64,000 nucleotides of DNA, taken from Paulownia fortunei (Eukaryota; Streptophyta; Magnoliopsida; Lamiales; Paulowniaceae). The notes under the pieces are model-generated. The model did not search any database, was not told the DNA's origin, and saw only the letters and a list, made by a program, of their open reading frames with translations. A program made the translations under genes and the position numbers. Positions within the stretch are counted from its first letter, which is position 1. Each line of letters opens with the position of its first letter. Positions 52,370 through 64,000 of this stretch are shown here, piece after piece. The stretch covers positions 16,919,278 to 16,983,277 of the forward strand of contig CM033110.1 in NCBI GenBank assembly GCA_019321725.1, in the 5' to 3' direction.

Positions 52370-52570
52370 GGGCGAAAGGTGTTGGGTAGGCTGACCGCCG
52401 CCAAAGAAAGGGAGGAATCGACGGTCTAATCATGAGATGCCACGTGTGAAGACACTGCCCTACGTGCGGGTGATACGTCACTGCTTTCGTCACCCCGCCA
52501 AACAGAGTTGTGAAAAGTCGGCCATAATTGCCCTTCTTGGCTAGTCAAACGCTGACTCATCTACTCTTTC
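52370..52570. promoter_or_regulatory. GC-richer island with dense cis-motifs
   Basis: Within 200 bp lie GCCGCC (52397-52402), CACGTG (52441-52446), TACGTG (52461-52466), TACGTCA (52474-52480), AGTCAA (the W-box core on the other strand, 52543-52548) and TGACTC (52553-52558). The block is clearly more GC-rich than its AT-rich surroundings. No coding frame explains it. It may be a distal part of the NAC promoter, now separated by the foldback insertion, or the promoter of something not recognised. Confidence 0.45.
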
Positions 52571-54129
52571 CAGAAAAGTAATAAATCCTCTACAACCACT
52601 CTCCAAGAGCCAAACACACAACATTAATTCACATTCCATAATTTCCTAAAATTGTAATTTATATTTTATTTGCCTAGTTAGTCAAATGAGGGTTATTTGA
52701 TATTTAATTTGTATAAGTATATTATAAATTTTATTAAGAATTATGATAAGAAAAATATTAAAATAGATAATACATGAATTTGTAGACGTACAAGTAAAAT
52801 ATTAATATCAAAGAATTATTTAATAGCAAAAATATGAATTGTATTTGTATTTATATTTAAATTATGCAAAAATTATCTTACGTGTATTTCTAGATTGCTT
52901 AATTTATAATTATGATAGAACTTAATGATAATTAATTAATAATAATTATATGTTCATAAATTATTAAGATTTTTATTTTTTATTCATATGATATTCTATT
53001 AATACTTATAAATAATTTTAAAATAATTTTTAGAATAAATTGAAATATTATAAATATTTATTAAATATAGTATTATTCATCAAGTATTACATGGAGTAAG
53101 TATAATATGCGTGCAAAAAGTTTCACCTTAAAAATATGGAGTATTATTTGGCAGTTTAGAAAAATAATGTGTTTTTGAATTATTACTACATTTACTCTAT
53201 GAGTATAATACAAGTTTGTGCAATTTAAATTAATTATGTAAATATGACTTTTATGATATAATTGATAATTAATAAGAGCAACTAATCATAAAATAAAATA
53301 TAATTGACTTTGACTAAACTAGATTATGGTAAGAATTTTCCACATAAGATATTGTTTTGGGTATTTTAGGAAAAAAAATGAGAGAATGTATTTGAAAATA
53401 TGTGTAAATGAAGAAAATATTTTAATGTGATGAAGAAATAGAGAATAATTCGGGGTGGAAAAACGATACCAAACATAGCTAAATATTTTTTATTCATATA
53501 TGTGTTCTTTGAACCAATTAGCTTTATGACATTGATATATTAGTCTGAATGAAATTTCAATGGAACTGTATTCATGAATTCGCCTTCCCTCAAATTAGAT
53601 ATTTCACAATATTAGAGAATTCTTGTTGTCATACGTCGTCGCATTGCCATTTTGGTAAAAGAAGAAAAAATAAATATATATTTAATACAATAGAAAAATA
53701 ATCAAATTTTTGGAGATGATTAAAATGCTTATTAAGCATGATGAAATGTGAAATTGATACAATAATAATATTCTAGTAAAATCGTGTGGCCGAAGTGGAC
53801 ATAGTAGCATGATACTGTGATAGTAAACAAGTTTGAATGACTTGAATTAATTTGATACAATATTGGTTCAAATTTGACTCCAACATTGGACATGCCACAT
53901 TGTTAATCTTGCAAAATTTTGTGTTTGCCCTTCAACTAAATCAACACAAACATTTTGTGTTTGTATAAGAAAAATAAAAATTATATATTTTGCTTCAATC
54001 AGATTCAATTTTTCATAAATTGATTTTAGCTTCATGTGAGAGTAACCAATCTTAATTTTAAATTTTTAATGATGGAATTAAAAGGTTGAGGTAACCTCTT
54101 AAATTTTAAATTTTCTGTACGTGTCAGTT

Positions 54130-54425
54130 GTCCCACTTTTTTTTTTTTTTTCTTCTTACTAAATCAAAATAACAAATTCTAGATTTAAAAAAAAAATGAT
54201 TCAATTTGTTCTACTAAATCAAATTAACAAACCTAATTTAATTTATTTTACTAAATCAAAATAATTAAAACAAAAGACATGATTTAATTTATTTTACTAA
54301 ATCAAAATTGAATCAGATTTTTCAAAATACAAAATATAATAATTTGTTTTACTATATTAAAATTGAATCAAAGTTTCTATTTTTATTTAGTAAAACAAAT
54401 TAATTCAGATCTTTTTACAATAGTT
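54130..54425. repeat. Degenerate repeats of a ttttactaaatcaaaat unit
   Basis: The string tactaaatcaaaat or a close variant occurs about five times at spacings of roughly 40-60 bp, usually with aatttatt before it and tgaatca after it. One inverted variant, tttagtaaaacaaatt, lies at the right end. It is probably an old simple-repeat expansion. Confidence 0.65.
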
Positions 54426-57400
54426 ATTTTAAAAAATAAAATAAAATTAAAAATAAAATAATATTATATATTGAGCGCAACATTCACATGAAATTTATTT
54501 ATGACGTGTCTAGCTGATCTCATCTCCCATCTCATCCCAATCCCCTCCGAAGTTTTCATTTTTATTTTGGCATATTTATTAATGCTTGAATTTTCAACCC
54601 ATACAATGAATATAGGAAGATGGCACATTACTTATTGAGTATTTATTCTGAGACTCGGACTTGAGTTCTTAGTATGTGTAGCACCCTATGTACAAATTCA
54701 ACCAAATTAAATGACAATAATAAAACACAAAGATCATTTATCCTAATCTTACGTCAGGTCAATCTAAATACGTAGTTTCAAATCACACTTTTATTCTATC
54801 TTGGAACAATACATTTTATTTAATGCTCTCTACGCTAAATTAAAAAAAATATATAGTTAAATTTGCATATAAACACGCTTATTAAACCTTCTCTCGACCC
54901 CAATATTCCCCCTATTTAATTTTTTACAGAGATGATTGGAGAGCGTTTGGATCTTTTATTGTAATTAATATTATATCATATAATACATATTATCTACGTG
55001 TATAAAATATTTTTTTAACTATGCATTTGAAATTAATTATATATAATTGTGACATTGCGGGAATGATTAAAGTGGATGGACTTGGAATTCCATCCTTTTG
55101 TTTTAAGAGTAACTAGTAGATATTTAAATTTTATTTTTTTGAATTTAGACTTTCTATATGTTCGATTTTTTTATTTAAAATTTGTTGTAAATGGAGTAAG
55201 TACTCTTGTTTCTTTTCTCTATGAACTATTCCTTGTACTATTCCTTTTGATATTAATAAACAAGTAAGGCTAATCTCTTGACATAGATGGCTTTAAATAT
55301 ATATACATATATATATAATGTAATATAAGATACATCGTAAAATATAAGATGGAAATCGGAGAAGGCACAGATCAAACCTCCCCAGATACATTCTCTTAAA
55401 CAAAGGGTTAAATTTATTTAGAATTAACTCATAGTAATCCAAACTGATAGTCAAACAAGAAAAACCACGTATTGACCATTGAACAAAATGCAGATGAGTC
55501 CATTCAACTATAACCTAAATTCCAAACCAGCGCCCCACCCCGCCCCACCCCTTAAAAGCCAAACCAAAAGAGTTAAAAGGGGTCCCATTTGTCTCCCAAT
55601 CAAGTGGAGATTTCTTTGTCCTTATCCCATGAAATAACCCAAATGACCAAAAAAAGAAAAAAAGAAAAAAGAAGGGTAATAATTTTGTTTGCATGAGACC
55701 ATATGACGTGCTCAATGACCTTAACCTAGATAAGGATGTTTTATTCTCCTCAAAAACCTGGAAGCTGCTACGTGACTTCATCCCAAATACCACTACTCTG
55801 TGTCTTTGAATATCTCTATTAACTACTGTCTGGATCATACCTTTTTTTTTTTTTTTTCTACTTGGTAATTATTTTGTAGCATGTCTAGATTGAAGTAACG
55901 TACCTTGTAGATGTGGATCCCATTAAATCAGAATCTTGTATGTATCTCTTTATATTTTCTTAATTAATGTCAAATGGAATCATATTCCTTTGTCCACAAG
56001 TTAATTTATAGTTGATAGTTTCTGAAAAGGTCCAAGTGAGATGAATTATACTTTAAACCGTTCTTCCAGGTTTGTTCGTATTGTGACTTCTTGCCTAATC
56101 ACCAAGTGCTTTATGAGGATTTTGAAAAAAATATTTATTTAGATGTAATATTAGTGTTTAAATTCAAGAATTTGTTTTAGAAATGTCTTAATTAGAAAAC
56201 GGCAGGACAAAAAAATACTGTCAAATTTTAAATATGTTGAGAAAAATAAAGAGATAAAAAAATATAAAGAAATTGTGTGGTTCGGCCACTTGACCTGTCT
56301 TGTATCACAGTACAAATGCCAGCTAAAATCTATTTATTATCTTTTAATTTGAGATTATAATTATCATCTGGTTATATAAGTAAATTACCCATGTTAAAAA
56401 AAAAACAAAACAAGAGACGGAGTAAATAACTCCAAAATTATAAAAATAACACAACAACTAATTAGATATGTATTATTGCGACCTTGTAATTACATCAAAG
56501 ATTCAACTCTTAATTCTTAAAATTTAGAAATGTCTGAATTTTTGGAAATGCTAAATTTCTTTAGAATGATTTATTGAGCTCATTATAGGGAAAAATTATC
56601 TCAAAATTATTCCTAATTCAAAAGAACCAAAACAAAAAACAAAAAAGAAATCCTGGAACGCTTCTTTTACATATTCTTTTAATTATCTAATTATAGCAAG
56701 CCAGACAAATGTCGACAGTATTTTCTTTTTCTTTTTTCTTTTTTGCTAATACTTAAAAAAAAAAAAGAGAGAGGGTATTTGTGTGTTTGACTAATAAATT
56801 AAAAGAAAATGTTGAAAGAAAGAAGCGAACAAGTGAAAGTGAACCTAGATCAAAAATGTTGTTTTCATAGTAGAAAAAGGTGGTCCAAAGTGCCAAGACA
56901 AGTAGTCTCTGCGCATCTTTCTAGCAACCATGCTGCATTCCTGGAAACTTCTTCAATATGTTTTGCCTAACTTTTTAATTATAATAAATTGACAATAAAG
57001 GGAAATTAGAGTTTGGTTTCAATTTTTTTGAAATTAAATATTAGGAATTTCTTGGATCTGACTGAGATGGGGCCTATTGCTCTGAGACTATTATCTATTG
57101 TGGCACTTTATAGTCCGTTGTTTCCATTTTCACTAGCTCATTGTTATATCTTTTATATTTTTAAAATTTAAAATATTTTTAATAAGTTTTTCCGTAAAAA
57201 TAAAAATGTAATTGGATTAGTTACTGACTAGACATGTATATGAGTAAAAAATATATTTTATTTATGATTTTCAACGCGTGAAAAGATATGATTTTTTGAA
57301 AATATATTCGGTCAAAAAGAATATTTTTTTTTATGATGATAATATATTTATTATAAAAAAAATGCTAATTTGCAGGTTCAGTGCCATCAATCAAATTATG

Positions 57401-58260
57401 TTATAAAAATATGTGAGTTTCATTGCTTTCTTTATGTGATATATAATTTAATTAGTTAATAAATTTTAATTATTTTTAAGTTGATAGAATGTAGGTCCTA
57501 TTTTGACAAAACAAGGACTGAAAACAGCATCCATAAATCTAGAAACGGGCATTTACTGTTTCTTAGTTTGACTGAAATGCTTAGAAATGAAAATCAGAGA
57601 GATTTTCCATTGAAAAGTAAACAAAAAAAATATGTATTTCTAGGTTTTCAAATAATAAAGTAAGAAAATTTTCTTTTGAAAATGCAAACAAACGGCATCT
57701 TAATACTCCATGTATCTATCTGGTAATGCCAATTTGTGATGGAATTTAAACAACTACATACAATGTAAGACAAAAACAGTTACATAAATGGGTCATTTTT
57801 GTCTTGGTTGATTTACAAACATTCTTTTTTTTTTTTTTTTTAAGTTTGTGACTTTTGTCTACAATTGTCATAGTGAAATGAATTTTTATCAGTACTTCAA
57901 ATACTCCACCATTGTTGGGCCAAATTCTTTATGAAATGGTAACTCAGCCACATCCCTTCAATTGCTCTACATTATCATGTTTTATATCATGATATAATGT
58001 TTGAATTTTTTTATATATTTTTATAGACTTTTCACTTTATTAAATTCATCAAACACATCCTAACAATTAAATCTATTTTTTAAATTCGCATCGCCCCATG
58101 GTATATATTTTAGTACAAAAACCTATTAGGCGGTGAAAACTATCAAGTTGGAGTACACTAGGGGCAGAGAAAATTTCCGGTGAAAGCTTCACGTTAAACA
58201 TAAGAATTGGACCCCTTTCGAAAAACACTCAAACGGTTCCCCATAGCCATTCTAAATTAT

Positions 58261-58335
58261 TGGGCTGGGAAAAGCCCAATAAGTCATCGGCCCACTTGAA
58301 TACAATGGGTTGGCTTTCCCATTGAAGCTATATAG
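58261..58335 (+). promoter_or_regulatory. Site-II-type GGGCT/GGCCCA cluster with TATA-like string
   Basis: TGGGCT (58261-58266), AGCCCA (58273-58278) and GGCCCA (58289-58294) form a tight cluster, the first two as an inverted pair. TATATAG follows at about 58330-58336. Site II elements are common in plant promoters of housekeeping, organelle and ribosomal genes. The next coding start on this strand is the PsbP-like gene, 1.3 kb downstream. Use by that gene would need a long or spliced 5' UTR. Confidence 0.4.
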
Positions 58336-59654
58336 TGAGGGTTAATTCAAGAAGTTTGAAACCTCGTCGTATCTCCCCAATCAAGAAAATGCCCTTCCAT
58401 TTTCCTACTGCATCATTTACCTTTTTATTTTTTCAAAATATTTTAGTGACTAAATAATTATAAATGTTATAACTAATATTCAAAACACGCCTTTAACTGT
58501 AAATGTAAATACAAAAAAATATAAATCAAGGAAAAAAAATACTCCTGTCACCAATCTACCAAATTTACTAGTATTTTATTTTATTTTTCGCTGAATAAAA
58601 ATTCAATTTCCATTTGTCCATTTATGACATATACTAAATTTAAAATCTCATAAAATTGTATTTCATGAATTTTCACATAGTTAAATATTATCTAATAAAA
58701 AATCTTTATATAAATCCTTTTATCAGAGAATAGTAGAAATTAATAATTTTATGAGTAAAGTACATAATTTGGTTGATACGAGGTTGAGCGGGAAGGAAAG
58801 ATGAGGATGAGAGTATTTTTTTTTCTTTTTTTTTCTTCCTTTTTTTTTTTGTCTTTACATTTATAGTTAAAAGCATATTTGGTAGATTAATTATAATTGC
58901 AATATTTATAAAAATGTGATGATCAAGTATTTTGAAAAATTACAGAGGGCAAATGATGCAATTGAAAGATAAATGGGCATTTTCTTAATTGAATACAGTA
59001 CAAGGACGTCTATATTATTTGATTTGGAGCCACTAATTATACTTAATTAGTTTTTGGTATTCTGATATAATATCGAATGATGTAATGGACTGTTTTTTTG
59101 TTTAAAGAAAAATTGGACTCAGCTGCATTGTAATAAATTTATCCAAAAAAATTAAAATTAACCAAAACAAAAATATTATTTTAATAGGATGTTGCAATTT
59201 TATGTATTTTATAAATAGTAACATGATAAAATCTTTTGAATTTTATTATTAAATTAGTGATTCATTTCTAAATTTTATTTATATTTTAAATAGATTACAC
59301 TATATTATGTTCTTTTACTATTTTTCAATTAGATGACATAATTTTTATTGACAATTTTTATATATGAATTTATTATTTTTATAAAATTATTAAAAATTTT
59401 ATATCAATATATTTTTTAATTAATTATAAAATTTAATAATAAATCTTATTATGTAAATGAGATATTACTGATTTTCTCTTAATTTATCTTTGATAATATT
59501 CTAATCATGAATTTTAAAAGCTTTGAAAATGAAAAAAATTTGGAAGTTTACATACCCACGGCCGTTGGCGGTGGCGCTCAGTCTGCAACTGCTGGCCAGT
59601 CAAATTTCACTACCTCTCCTTTTCTTCTCATTGCAGTCGATACTCCAGCCAACA

Positions 59655-61913
59655 ATGGCTTTCTGTGGAATTTCTATTCCCTCTTCAAGCCATCCTCACC
59701 CCCATTTCCTCATTATTCAAAATCTTGGCACAATTCCTTCATCTCCAGCACCGAAAAAACCAAGACCACCTCTTTCTTCCTCCCCATTCTCCACCCCCTC
59801 TTCTTCTTCTAATGTTAAATGGAGCGAAATATTTCCTGTTTCTCTGGGCAAAAGAATTCTTAACCTCTCAATTCTTGGAATTCTGTTCTCACTTGACCAA
59901 CCCTTATCAAGATTCTTGGTTTTCTCTAAGGCCTTGGCCTCGCAAATGTTGGAGCTTGACAGATACACTGATTCCAAAGAAGGGTTCACTCTCCTCGTAC
60001 CCTCTTCCTGGATTAAGGTTCCTTTTCGTTTTCAGCCACATCATAAATGAAACTTTTTTCGCACACACGTACAAAATTACAGTGGACACTGGCCCATGTT
60101 CACATTCTCAGCAAGACAATATCTTTTGATTGGTTATACCCGAAATGGGCATTTTCTTCCATTTATGCAGTTAGGGACACGATGAAAAATTATAATGTGC
60201 TTTGGTCATCCATAAACACACAGCAATTGCATATCCTTAAATTTAGGCACAATGCTGGTTTTGGGAACTAATGTGGATGGCATCTACTTAATCAGGTTGA
60301 TAAGGCGGGGGCAACTGTTTTGTTCGAAGACGCTAACAAAAAAGCAAACAATATAGGTGTAGTGGTGAGTCCAACTCGGATTTCGAGTCTTGGTGAATTT
60401 GGGACTCCTCAATTTGTGGCAGATAAGCTTATCCAGGCTGAAAGGCGCAAGGTCTGTCAATTTGGTTGTTTTTGCTAATTGTGAATGCGGTGCTTTCTCT
60501 GTTGTATTTGGTTGTGGGTGTATATTATAGTTTGGTGCTAATTCTGCAGAGTCTCACGGAATGAAACGAAGACGATTTTCCATTGATATTATAAAGAAGT
60601 AAAGAAACCACGTTATTGGTTGAAATCCATTTTGGAAGAGGGAGTGGGTTTTGTGGGGTGGGTGGTGGGAGAGGTAAATTGGATTGACACAAAATTTATA
60701 AAGAGAAGCATGGACTGTATTCAAAAAGAGAAGTATTGGAGGGAAGTAAACTAGATCTATGTGTCTGATTGATAAGATGCTGTTCACACTAGTTAAATAT
60801 TCTTGAACTCTTGATTTGCTATGTATCATTTACAGGAGTGAGAACATGAAATGTAAAGCATGTAGTGTAGGTTTCCTATAAATTTCAAATAGAATGGCTC
60901 TCGGATGAGTATGAATTTTCATATTTGCAAAGCTCAGTAAATTAAGTCTGAACAGGAAACTTATGTTTTCTTATACTCGTGAAGTAGTGCTCTGATGTAA
61001 TTGTACATTGTTCAAATCAAACACTAAACATGGGACCAAAGGTTGGCAGCACCATGTGACTATTATGAGAGTTCAACTATGGATACGTATTACTAATACT
61101 AAATACCTAAAGTAAGAGGTTAAGGTCAAATCTGAATGTGTATATCGTAATCATAAACTGTTACCAGTACATGATCAAATGCAAAGCTGCTTACAATATT
61201 ATCTTGTGTCAGTTATGTGAATTTCTTCATGTCTTTACTTCTCTCTGTCATTTGTTGGTATTACTCGACCAACAAAGCAACAGGATTCCAAAGTATAGGT
61301 CTTTGAAGTACATTACCTTTTCCCTTTTCTTATGTTCAAGCTTCAGTATAAACTCCTCAGGGTGTGCTTCTGTTGATTCAATTCTCTTATTCAAAGAGAA
61401 TATTTTCCAGGGTGCTGCTGGTTGATCTCTAACCTTTGTCTAGGTAAGACTAGAAGCAGATTCCATCTTTTGCTCTTGGTGCACTGATTATAAGTGAAGC
61501 TGTTTTGTGTACAAAATTGAGAGAATTAGGCTACTTCCTTTCCTCTCCCGCCCTTTATTATCTTTTTTTTTTTTTTTTTTTTGTTAAGCTATGTAATTTA
61601 TATTTCTTTCACTGGTACAAAGCTTGTTGAGATGAAACTTTAAATTGTTTAGGAAAGTACAAAGGAAGCTGAGGTAATCTCTGTCTCAGAGAGATTAGGT
61701 CATGCAGGCCATCAAGTGTATGAGTTTGAATACAAGGTTGATAGCACCAGGGGAGGGCTGAAGAGGGTTTTTTCTGCTGCATTTGTGACGTCTAAGAAGC
61801 TCTACCTTTTGAATATCACCCACTCTGATGGGTTAGAAAGCCCTCTGGACATGCAGAGGAGAATGTTACTGGAACAAGTTCTGCATTCATTTGATGCCGT
61901 TCCTTCAACCTAA
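59655..61913 (+). CDS. PPD2: PsbP-domain protein 2 type, chloroplast thylakoid lumen
   Basis: Three exons, 59655-60017, 60296-60451 and 61653-61913, encode 259 residues. Residues 1-60 are rich in Ser and Pro, as in a stromal transit peptide. A basic-hydrophobic segment follows (LGKRILNLSILGILFSLD, about 70-90) and then SKALAS, together resembling a lumen-targeting signal with an A-x-A cleavage site. The PsbP fold then covers about 98-259: YTDSKEGFTLLVPSSWIKVD, GVVVSPTRISSLGEFGTPQF, VADKLI, VYEFEYKVDSTRGGLKRVFS, KKLYLLNITHSD and LEQVLHSFDAVP. Length and motifs match plant PsbP domain-containing protein 2. Relatives of PsbP help photosystem II and related lumen complexes, but the exact role of this member is not established. 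An upstream in-frame ATG at 59523 would add 44 residues. The 59655 start is preferred because it gives a normal transit peptide. Confidence 0.88.
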
Positions 61914-64000
61914 ATGAGGGGCATGTATTCTTTGTTGATCTCCTTCATCCTGTAGCACCTGCTTGAGCTCAGAAACTGATGTAAGCTGCTCCAGTTTTCA
62001 GGTTTTTGATACGCTTATTGCTGCTTGCAGATTTTTTTTTTAACATAATCATTTATCAATCTCATTGCTCAAGTCATGAATAGAATCCTAAATAATATTT
62101 GTTGTGATTCCAGTTAAAAGGCTCCTCATATGTCTCTCCTAGCTAGAAATTTGAAAGAAGCTGGACCCATATGAAACAGCATGGAATTCAAAAGAAGAGC
62201 ACACACTAGGAAACAGACTGATCAAAATGTGAAGTGTAGTTAGAGAATTCAGTTATAGACTTCCCATTGCAATGATTTACACATAAATTGGGCCTGTAGG
62301 CATTATTTGAATTGGTTTGCTTCAGCTTTGCATCATTGTCAACTCTTAAGCATTTGTAAAGATCGAAAAAGGCCAAAGCCCAGTTCAAGTTGTGAGAGAG
62401 AGGTCCATTCCTTGTAGTGCTATAGGTTGTGCAAGTGAATGATCAATTCTGCATCTTTTGAATGTGCAACATGTATATGTGTGTTAAATGATTGCAGCTC
62501 ACTGCCTTGGGGAGAGACTATCTTATCCTGTGCTCCGCTCTCGGGCTTCCTTCCATTAACCACGTCCACTGTATACAAACATTAAACTAAAAACCCATAC
62601 AAAATGAGCACCTAGGAAAAAAGGCCATATGCAGACCGTATTTCCTCTTATCTTTTCTTCTATTTCTCTTGTGTATCAATTTTTATTAGCTTTTTACTTT
62701 ATACTTTCTGATATTACTTTTGCGTGAAGGCCTCCCGTTGATTATGTACAAGGTTTTCACGGGTGAATATTTACTCTTGCAATCTCTATTATTTGTTCGT
62801 GACCATTCACCGTATTAAAAGCTACTGAGTATGCCAGCAAACCTATCATTCACTGCACCAAGTCGTATGCAATTTAATTTCTCCATCATGCCATTTCTTT
62901 TGGTTTTTTTTCTTGAACCCCACAATCTCATGCCTCTGTGATGAAATTTCTATGGATATATAGGCACGTAATCCTTTGGGTTACTATAAGTGCCGTCGAA
63001 AGCTGATTGCATGGTAAATATAAATGTGAATGTAGCTTGTGTGCCAGACCAAGCTAAACTTTATGGATGTATTTTGTATATTAACTGGGAATTGTCTCTG
63101 CACATTTTTCTGATAACATTCCTATGAAGCTTATGTAATGGACATCACTGTGAATACCAATTGTTGTTGGGGAAAGTATTTTCCAATGCTTAGCCCAAAG
63201 TACTCATGTCTGAATTGGGGATCACAAGACATTTGAATTTGGAAGGCTGCGGTTGGAGTAAAAGCAGTAGGGGAAAAGAAATACCATTTAAGTGTCTGTC
63301 GCACTTCAGCTGCAACTTTACCCTCTTACAAATATACAGCTTTATGTGAGAGGTTATGTTGATGGTGAACCAGACATTGTCATATTTTAGCGACACAAAC
63401 ACTAAATTATCATGCTACTATTTATATTCCACTTACGAAATCATCTTGTTTCAGGTGGCTGCTTTTGCAAGATAGAGATCTCGATCGTGGAATGCACAAT
63501 GCAAAAAGCTACCTGTTACTACTCTGGTTTAACGCTTGGGCTAAATTACATTGTCTGAAGTTAATATTAAGTGTATTCATTCTTTCATTTGGTATTGATA
63601 TCAGGCATATATGAATGTATTTTAACTTGGGATGACAAATTGTTCTAATATTTGAAGGCAGCTGGCGAGCTTCATCCAGTCTATAAGCTACAAGTCGCAA
63701 CTTCGGCTTGATTGAATCCATCCATATTGTATTATGTTGTATCATATTATATTGTGATATACTATTATTATATTGTATTATATAATATAATATTATTACT
63801 AGTATTGTTAATGATACTATTACTACTATTATATTATTATTATCCTATAAGTATATAATAAATAATATTATATTAATTATATTATAGTACTATGAAGGTA
63901 CTAATGATTCAAAGTTTCTCGAAATTTTGTGATACGTATTACAGCTCTAATTATTAAGTATTAAGTAGTCAAGAGGAGGCCATAATTGGATTTTTTTTTA
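61914..64000. other. Right flank
   Basis: The first few hundred bases should be the 3' UTR of the PsbP-like gene. No further coding exon was recognised. From 63720 to about 63880 the sequence is almost pure A/T with ttatta and tatta repeats. Confidence 0.55.
63720..63885. repeat. A/T simple-sequence tract
   Basis: Interleaved tattat, ttgtat and actatta units run over about 165 bp with only a few G or C bases. No coding or structural feature other than AT-rich self-complementarity was seen. Confidence 0.8.

Larger units (their letters stand above)
49686..59654. other. Long intergenic region between NAC and the PsbP-like gene
   Basis: From left to right this holds the NAC promoter (49.7-50.04 kb), an A/T palindrome (50037-50076), foldback element copy 2 (50107-51393) and a GC-richer motif island (52.37-52.57 kb). 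AT-rich DNA with degenerate repeats at 54.13-54.42 kb follows, then a C-rich patch at 55.52-55.55 kb, and a promoter-like site-II cluster at 58.26-58.34 kb. The other stretches are very AT-rich. Short frames (for example on the minus strand at 55.5-55.8 kb) show no domain. No gene was supported. Confidence 0.6.

Noticed and set aside
55515..55838. 107-residue minus-strand frame
   Set aside because: It has no recognised domain, contains a poly-Phe stretch from a poly-A/T tract and shows no splice partners.
59507..60129. Overlapping long frames over the PsbP-like first exon in other phases and on the minus strand
   Set aside because: They are shadows of the Ser/Pro-rich transit-peptide exon. 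Only the frame joining the PsbP domain was kept.

Overview
The window is nuclear DNA of a flowering plant, most likely a eudicot. The evidence is AT-rich intergenic sequence, GT-AG introns at conserved protein positions, and plant-specific families (NAC, SAUR, PsbP-domain, plant sirtuin SRT2, plant KDM3-type JmjC). No bacterial operons, organellar blocks, rRNA, tRNA or CRISPR arrays were seen. The species cannot be named from the sequence.

Layout: (1) 1303-15061, + strand: a 12-exon KDM3/JMJ25-like JmjC gene with long introns. One intron holds a broken Ty1/copia RNase H fragment and another a miRNA-precursor-like hairpin. (2) 15.1-18.9 kb: gene-poor, with a frameshifted exon-like remnant just past the JmjC stop and LTR-type debris. 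(3) 18978-19295, - strand: an intronless SAUR gene. (4) 20034-20681: a TIR-bounded MITE-like element. (5) 22748-33672, - strand: an 11-exon sirtuin gene (SRT2 type) with a 0.55-kb AT-rich tandem duplication and a C-rich/G-rich block in its introns. (6) 33.7-43.4 kb: transposon-rich intergenic DNA, including a 1.07-kb foldback element, a copia-type LTR remnant and degenerate tandem repeats. (7) 43427-47144, + strand: an 8-exon pepsin-like (A1) aspartic protease of the Asp1/nucellin group. (8) 48166-49685, - strand: a 3-exon ATAF-type NAC transcription factor, convergent with the protease. Its promoter has a TATA box and a G-box, and a second copy of the foldback family lies only about 0.4 kb upstream of its start codon. 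(9) 52.4-52.6 kb: a GC-richer island dense in GCC-, G-box-, TGACG- and W-box-type motifs. (10) 59655-61913, + strand: a 3-exon chloroplast PsbP-domain protein (PPD2 type). (11) 62-64 kb: AT-rich flank.

The genes do not form one pathway. JmjC and SRT2 belong to chromatin or protein-deacylation families, SAUR to auxin/growth, NAC to stress transcription, the protease to the secretory route, and the PsbP-like protein to the thylakoid lumen.

The observations most worth following are: the JmjC protein has lost the HxD iron-binding pair and is probably catalytically dead; SRT2 carries an apparent 1-nt deletion that a cryptic acceptor 17 nt downstream would exactly compensate; two copies of a foldback transposon have arms built from about 30-bp subrepeats; and there is an unassigned intronic hairpin. 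Exon models were built by hand from splice signals, reading-phase continuity and recalled family sequence. No database search or transcript data were available.
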